A stretch of DNA of 9,761 nucleotides from Pseudomonadales bacterium (GTDB lineage Bacteria > Pseudomonadota > Gammaproteobacteria > Pseudomonadales > Azotimanducaceae), in NCBI GenBank assembly GCA_028822125.1, contig JAPKEK010000047.1:1-9761 (forward strand), read 5' to 3'. Positions within the stretch are counted from its first letter, which is position 1, and the number at the start of each line of letters is the position of its first letter. Position numbers and translations under genes: made by a program. The notes under the pieces were generated by a model. The model did no database searches. It had not been told where the DNA came from and saw only the letters and a list, made by a program, of their open reading frames with translations. Shown here one piece after another: positions 6,159 to 9,761 of this stretch.

Positions 6159-6560
6159 CGGTAACTCCTTAATAACGAATTCGCACAATCATTGATTTCT
6201 GGCAGCTCTAGAGCGGCAGTGACAGCGGTATTTTACACTGGGTTTGTGTGTCGGTGTCGCATCCTGTTAGAGAAATTGTACTGCGTGGACGTCATCGTCC
6301 CGGGGGTTGCACAACAGGGCAGTGGTTTTTGTTACTGTATTGTGCTGGCGGTATTGCTGAATAGACCAGCCCAGAATTGGCCACTATATCACCGACTTCA
6401 GGCCGGTTTGTTATCGTATGCAGTGCGTCCTGGCTGGTAGGGTAAATGGGGTTGTGCTGGAAGATGAGATTCACCCTATGATAGTGGCAGGAACCATTGA
6501 ATAAATTTTTTTGTGAGAAAAGGCTCAGCAAGTAAAGCATAGCAAGGTTAATGGCTTTCA
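6159..6560. other. Gap between MFS gene and tRNA-Arg
   Basis: No convincing gene. It should hold the MFS promoter: TAAAAT on the minus strand at 6235-6230 fits a -10 box with no clear -35. A perfect 10-bp palindrome GCTCTAGAGC (6205-6214) lies between that box and the SD, a possible operator site in the leader. Plus- and minus-strand frames of 80-90 codons exist, but they have low-complexity, non-protein-like content; one begins inside the tRNA CCA end. No strong terminator is visible after the tRNA. Confidence 0.4.
6165..6170 (-). promoter_or_regulatory. Shine-Dalgarno pointing to a CTG start
   Basis: AAGGAG on the minus strand with a 6-base spacer (TTACCG) to CTG at 6158-6156. This is the only strong SD near the 5' end of the MFS gene; using the upstream TTG (6188) would place the SD inside the coding sequence. 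Confidence 0.6.
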
Positions 6561-6635
6561 TGGTCGGGCTACCTGGAGTCGAACCAGGATCTAACGCTTA
6601 GGAGGCGCTTGTACTATCCATTGTACTATAGCCCG
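6561..6635 (-). tRNA. tRNA-Arg (anticodon CCT)
   Basis: A complete 75-nt cloverleaf on the minus strand. The acceptor stem CGGGCTA/TAGCCCG is fully paired, followed by discriminator A and encoded CCA (6563-6561). The D stem is GTAC/GTAC with loop AATGGATA. The anticodon stem AGCGC/GCGTT (one G-T) carries loop CTCCTAA with anticodon CCT, reading AGG. The variable loop is AGAT, and the T stem CCTGG/CCAGG closes loop TTCGACT. It is a single tRNA with no others nearby. tRNA-Arg genes are common phage and island attachment sites, but I find no second copy of the 3' end in this window. Confidence 0.96.
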
Positions 6636-6650
6636 TCTGAATCGGCTGCG

Positions 6651-6656
6651 AGTATA
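6651..6656 (-). promoter_or_regulatory. -10 box of tRNA-Arg promoter
   Basis: TATACT on the minus strand lies 15 bases upstream of the mature tRNA 5' end and is followed by a GC-rich segment (CGCAGCC), as expected for a stringently controlled stable-RNA promoter. The -35 region is poor (TTCTTC at 17 bases). Confidence 0.5.
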
Positions 6657-6773
6657 CCAGACCAGATTGATCTGAAGAATCAATGGCTCATGAATTCGGT
6701 GCCCGTAAATTGATTATATCGAGTGAATCCATGGCTAGATGATCTTAAAAAGTTCATTTGTAACTAAAACCGA

Positions 6774-6923
6774 TTAATCATCGGCTATATGTGCGGCAAT
6801 GTACTTGTCATATTGTTCACATTTCAATGCGATCAACTCGGCATTCAGACAGGGAACTTTAATGGTTGCAATCTCAACAATACACATACTTAATTCAATT
6901 GGATCAGTATGACTTGTTGGCAC
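6774..6923 (-). CDS. Possible small Cys-containing protein, unknown
   Basis: A 49-codon minus-strand frame from GTG (6923) to TAA. The product begins PTSHTDPIELSMCIVEIA and ends with an amphipathic helix-like tail, LNAELIALKCEQYDKYIAAH. It has C14, C25 and C35, no signal peptide and no membrane segment. Its composition (mixed charged and aliphatic residues, no runs) looks like a real folded protein rather than a chance frame. A TAA lies four codons upstream, so the frame cannot be much longer. Neither the GTG nor the internal ATG (6887, 37 codons) has a convincing SD, which is the main reason for doubt. It lies alone in the 500-bp gap between tRNA-Arg and dcp. I do not recognise the family. 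It could also be the surviving end of a decayed longer gene. Confidence 0.4.
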   Translation of the reverse strand: MPTSHTDPIELSMCIVEIATIKVPCLNAELIALKCEQYDKYIAAHIADD

Positions 6924-7139
6924 AGGTGGCGATTAATTGCAGTGAGCCGTTAATAGTAAAGCCTTTAATAGCGAAGCCTGGTAACAGTGATAGCTTGTTA
7001 TAGCCAGATCTGGTTTTTATGAACCAGGCTGAGGCCCCGCTTTATTTGATGCAAAAGTAACCGTGTTAACATAGTTGGCTTGGCGGCGTAGAGTGAACTT
7101 GTTAGCCAGCGAATAAAGAAATTCAGATTCAGGAAACCT

Positions 7140-9155
7140 ATGAGTAATCCTTTTTATGCAGAATGGCCGTCGCCTTTTGGCTTGCCTTCATTCTCAGATA
7201 TAGAACCCATCCATTTTGAAGAAGCTTTTCAAGCGGGCTTTGATCAAAATAATGAAGAGATCGATGCCATAGCGAATAGTCTGGAAAATCCAACCTTTGC
7301 TAATACGGTGGTCGAATTGGAACGGACAGGGGAATTATTAAGTCGCGTTGCTGATGTTTTTTTTAATCTTTCGATTGCTGATACGAATGTCCAGATTCAG
7401 GCTTTGGAGTTAAAGATTGCGCCACGCCTGGCTGTTCATCAGGTCAACATATACCAGAATTCAAAACTATTTCAGCGCGTCATGAGCGTTAAAGAAAGTG
7501 GTGTTGGCCTCGATGCTGATCAAGCCCAGCTGGTCAGCGATCTGGTAAAGGAATTTGTTCGTGCTGGTGCCAGCCTGGATGAATCGACTCGTCAGGATGT
7601 ACAGAAGCTGGACACAAGGCTGGCAACACTAATGGCTGAATTCGGTCAGAACGTCCTGAAAGACAGCAATGCTTTTGAGTTAATTGTGGAAACACCATCA
7701 GTACTGGCCGCGCTACCCCAATGGGTTCGTGATGCAGCTTTGGCAGAGGGGGATCATCGTGGTTGCAGCGGTCAGCATGTGTTCACCCTTTCCCGCTCAT
7801 CTATTACCCCGTGCCTACAATTTATTAATGATCGAGCGCTTCGCGAAGAAATTTACCGTGCTTATAGCCGCTGCGGTAACAATGATGATGTCAATGATAA
7901 CAAGAAGATCCTGTCGGAAATTGCGTTGTTAAGGGCGCAGCGCGCCAGCAAGCTGGGCTTTGCGGATCACGCCGCATTTATGTTGTCAGATCGGATGGCT
8001 GAGTCGTCTGATAAGGTCAGGAACCTGTTGGATCAGATTTGGCAACCCGCCAGAGCGCGGGCAGAGGAAGAAGCCGTGGCGCTGCAAAAGCTCATTCAGG
8101 ACGAAGGCGGAAATTTTACTCTGGCACCCTGGGACTGGCTGTATTATACGGAGAAACTGCGTAAACAGCGCTTTGATCTTGATGAGGGTCAGTACAAGCC
8201 TTACTTTGCCCTTGAGCGAGTCCGGCAGGGGGCTTTTGCGGTCGCTCAGAAATTGTACGGAATTCGTTTTCAGCGATTAGAGGATGTCCCCGTATATCAT
8301 CCGGATGTTGATTGCTATCGCGTTGAAGAAGCCGACGGTACCTTTATTGGGCTGTTTATGACCGATTATTTTGCTAGGGACTCTAAACGCTCGGGTGCAT
8401 GGATGAGCCACTATCGAGCCCAGAGCTACCTGGATGAAAGGGTTACGCCGATTATTGTAAATTGCTGCAACTTTCAGAATTCTCATCCCTGCCTGCTGAG
8501 TATGGATGAAGTCAGGACATTATTTCACGAGTTCGGGCACGGTCTGCATGGATTACTGTCGAAGGTTCGCTACCCGAGTCAGTCCGGGACGAATGTTAAG
8601 CAGGATTTTGTTGAATTACCCTCCCAGATTATGGAGCACTGGGCAACCGAGCCTGAAGTGATGCAAGCGTACGCGCGTCATGTGGATTCAGATGAAATTA
8701 TACCCACGGCCCTGGTAGAGAAGCTGATTGAGTCAGAAAAATTCAATCAGGGCTTCGCGACCAGTGAATACCTGGCAGCCAGCTATCTTGACCTGGCCTG
8801 GCATGAACTTGGCGATGATGTGCCGCAGGTGGATGATCTGGAAGCGATGGTAGCTGAAGGTATTGGTCTTAATGACGCCATTGATCCGAGATATTTGTCG
8901 ACCTACTTCCAGCATATTTTCAGCGGAGAGTCGTATTCGGCTGGATATTATTCCTATATATGGGCAGAGGTTCTTGAAGCGGATGGCTTTGAAGTTTTTA
9001 AGGAGAACGGCATTTTTGACCCTCAGACGGCAAAGGCATTCAGGAAACATATTCTGCAGGCAGGCGGTACAGCCGATCCGGGGATTCTATATCAGAGGTT
9101 TGCCGGGCATGAGCCTGTTGTTGAACCTCTTTTGCGGCAACGCGGCTTAGCCTGA
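7140..9155 (+). CDS. dcp: Dipeptidyl carboxypeptidase, M3 family
   Basis: Dcp is a zinc metallopeptidase that removes C-terminal dipeptides from oligopeptides; it recycles peptides in the cytoplasm or periplasm. The 671-residue product matches the E. coli Dcp length (681) and plan. The N-terminal helical half includes NTVVELERTGELLSRV and, near 227-243, LQFINDRALREEIYRAYSR. The catalytic half holds PVYHPDV, FARDSKRSGAWM (411-422), the zinc site HEFGH (463-467, E464 catalytic) and the third ligand E492 in FVELPSQ, then GTN before it and YYSY-type tyrosines near the end. The order and spacing fit Dcp better than oligopeptidase A. No signal peptide is seen. The ATG follows AGGA with a 6-base spacer. 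It is a single-gene unit; the leader is about 200 bases and shows only weak promoter-like sequence (TTGATG, 15-base spacer, TAACAT). Confidence 0.95.
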   Translation: MSNPFYAEWPSPFGLPSFSDIEPIHFEEAFQAGFDQNNEEIDAIANSLENPTFANTVVELERTGELLSRVADVFFNLSIADTNVQIQALELKIAPRLAVHQVNIYQNSKLFQRVMSVKESGVGLDADQAQLVSDLVKEFVRAGASLDESTRQDVQKLDTRLATLMAEFGQNVLKDSNAFELIVETPSVLAALPQWVRDAALAEGDHRGCSGQHVFTLSRSSITPCLQFINDRALREEIYRAYSRCGNNDDVNDNKKILSEIALLRAQRASKLGFADHAAFMLSDRMAESSDKVRNLLDQIWQPARARAEEEAVALQKLIQDEGGNFTLAPWDWLYYTEKLRKQRFDLDEGQYKPYFALERVRQGAFAVAQKLYGIRFQRLEDVPVYHPDVDCYRVEEADGTFIGLFMTDYFARDSKRSGAWMSHYRAQSYLDERVTPIIVNCCNFQNSHPCLLSMDEVRTLFHEFGHGLHGLLSKVRYPSQSGTNVKQDFVELPSQIMEHWATEPEVMQAYARHVDSDEIIPTALVEKLIESEKFNQGFATSEYLAASYLDLAWHELGDDVPQVDDLEAMVAEGIGLNDAIDPRYLSTYFQHIFSGESYSAGYYSYIWAEVLEADGFEVFKENGIFDPQTAKAFRKHILQAGGTADPGILYQRFAGHEPVVEPLLRQRGLA

Positions 9156-9317
9156 TGGCCGCAGTACCTTATTGATCAGGCAACGCGTTGTCGTGCATCT
9201 AAGGTGTTGAGTTGTGCTTCAGGCTAGGCTGCAAGCATTCAAATGCAGATCTTACATGCCTTTTTGGAATTCTGAGTATTGGCGAGTTATCATTTGATCA
9301 GGCTGTCCACTGAAACC

Positions 9318-9339
9318 CCTGGCTGGATATTACAGCCGG
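9318..9339. terminator. Hairpin between converging genes
   Basis: CC, a bulged T, GGCTG, loop GATATTA, CAGCC, GG form a 7-bp stem in the 215-bp gap between dcp and the minus-strand gene at the right edge. Only a loose pyrimidine stretch (TTATCTTCC) follows on the plus strand, so it is at best a weak two-way terminator. The same gap holds a 10-bp direct repeat TTGATCAGGC at 9172-9181 and 9294-9303. Confidence 0.3.
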
Positions 9340-9370
9340 TTATCTTCCACACCTGCTTGGGATTCCTGGC

Positions 9371-9761
9371 TCAGGAGCCTCCCTGTTCAGGTAAATCAAT
9401 GGTATGAAGGTGACTGATGTCTGGGTTTAATGACGTTTTCTGGATTGATTTCTCAGCATCTTCGAGCAGGTTGCCCTGCATCTCTCGCATGCTGAGTTGT
9501 GACGTGTCCGGGATAACGGGGTCGATCTCCGCAGTGGTCGTGTCGAGTAAAGTACCCGGTTCATCCAGCCTGAAATCCGGGGCTTCGACCGGGGTTTCCG
9601 GCCTAGTTGCCTCGATTAGGGGGCTGCCATTATTTTCTTTCAGGCTCAGAGCAGAAGTATCGATAGTAACCTGATCAGAGGTACTGGTCTCAGCGGTTAC
9701 AGTTGTACTGTCATCCCCGGCGATCGAAATGCCACTCAGGTCAAGCGCAGGCGCAGGTGCT
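9371..9761 (-). CDS. C-terminus of an acidic repeat-bearing protein
   Basis: A minus-strand frame enters from the right edge and ends at TGA (9373-9371), giving 129 residues with no stop. It is the C-terminal part of a longer protein. The sequence is acidic, rich in D, E, T, S and P, and lacks hydrophobic segments, so it is probably disordered. It carries a degenerate repeat: LDLSGISI, IDTSALSLKENNGSPLIE, PDFRLDEPGTLLD, IPDTSQLSMREMQGNLLE and PDISHLHTIDL. The core is a D-x-S-x-L-S-L segment followed about 7-8 residues later by a short leucine-containing turn, repeating every 20-35 residues. I do not recognise the protein. Clean codon structure over 390 bases and the repeated motif in this frame alone support it; the plus-strand frame over the same bases is a shadow. 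Its function lies in the missing N-terminal part. Confidence 0.7.
   Translation of the reverse strand, partial: APAPALDLSGISIAGDDSTTVTAETSTSDQVTIDTSALSLKENNGSPLIEATRPETPVEAPDFRLDEPGTLLDTTTAEIDPVIPDTSQLSMREMQGNLLEDAEKSIQKTSLNPDISHLHTIDLPEQGGS

Noticed and set aside
6292..6561. 89-codon minus-strand frame beginning in the tRNA CCA end
   Set aside because: Its ATG overlaps the tRNA 3' end, there is no SD, and the peptide looks random.
6561..6635. tRNA-Arg as an integration site for a mobile island
   Set aside because: No direct repeat of the tRNA 3' end and no integrase gene were found in the window.
9417..9674. 85-codon plus-strand Ser-rich frame at the right edge
   Set aside because: It is the shadow of the repeat-bearing minus-strand gene, whose motif structure only appears in the minus frame.

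Overview
The window looks like chromosomal DNA from a marine-type gammaproteobacterium. This is inferred from the gene families: the start of an MSHA-pilus gene (mshI), a Dcp-type dipeptidyl carboxypeptidase close to the enterobacterial enzyme, split YeeE/YedE sulfur transporters, and a bacterial tRNA-Arg(CCT) with an encoded CCA. No rRNA, CRISPR array, insertion sequence, phage or plasmid gene was seen.

Layout. Positions 1-348 hold no convincing gene. Positions 349-759 are the first ~137 codons of mshI, broken by an in-frame TGA and then cut off. The sequence passes directly into 171 bases (760-930) that, on the minus strand, read as a piece of a repeat-rich VCBS/cadherin-like surface protein. 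surE (1110-1940, minus) follows, then a tiny lipoprotein gene (2066-2200, minus) with a perfect Shine-Dalgarno but an ATA where the start codon should be. A two-gene YeeE/YedE operon (2524-3356, plus) is preceded by a terminator-like hairpin. Next come an SDR oxidoreductase (3357-4202, minus), a divergent VOC/glyoxalase-fold protein (4345-4881, plus) and an MFS transporter (4890-6158, minus) that probably starts at CTG. A long gap then carries tRNA-Arg (6561-6635, minus) and a possible 49-residue Cys-containing protein (6774-6923, minus). dcp occupies 7140-9155 (plus). The window ends inside the 3' part of a minus-strand gene (9371-9761) encoding an acidic, degenerate-repeat C-terminus.

How the genes fit together. 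Most genes look like single-gene units; the only clear operon is the YeeE/YedE pair, which overlaps by 4 bp and should form one sulfur-compound transporter. SDR, VOC and MFS are of the kinds found in small-molecule catabolism and could act on one compound (uptake, oxidation, ring or CoA-ester chemistry), but they are transcribed separately and the substrate cannot be read from sequence. SurE and Dcp are housekeeping-type nucleotide and peptide salvage enzymes. Several genes meet tail to tail with 0-8 bp between stops.

I do not see a clear new multi-gene system. The most unusual items are the mshI/surface-repeat junction, the ATA-start lipoprotein, the orphan small Cys protein, the hairpin in the YeeE leader, and the repeat-bearing C-terminus at the right edge.
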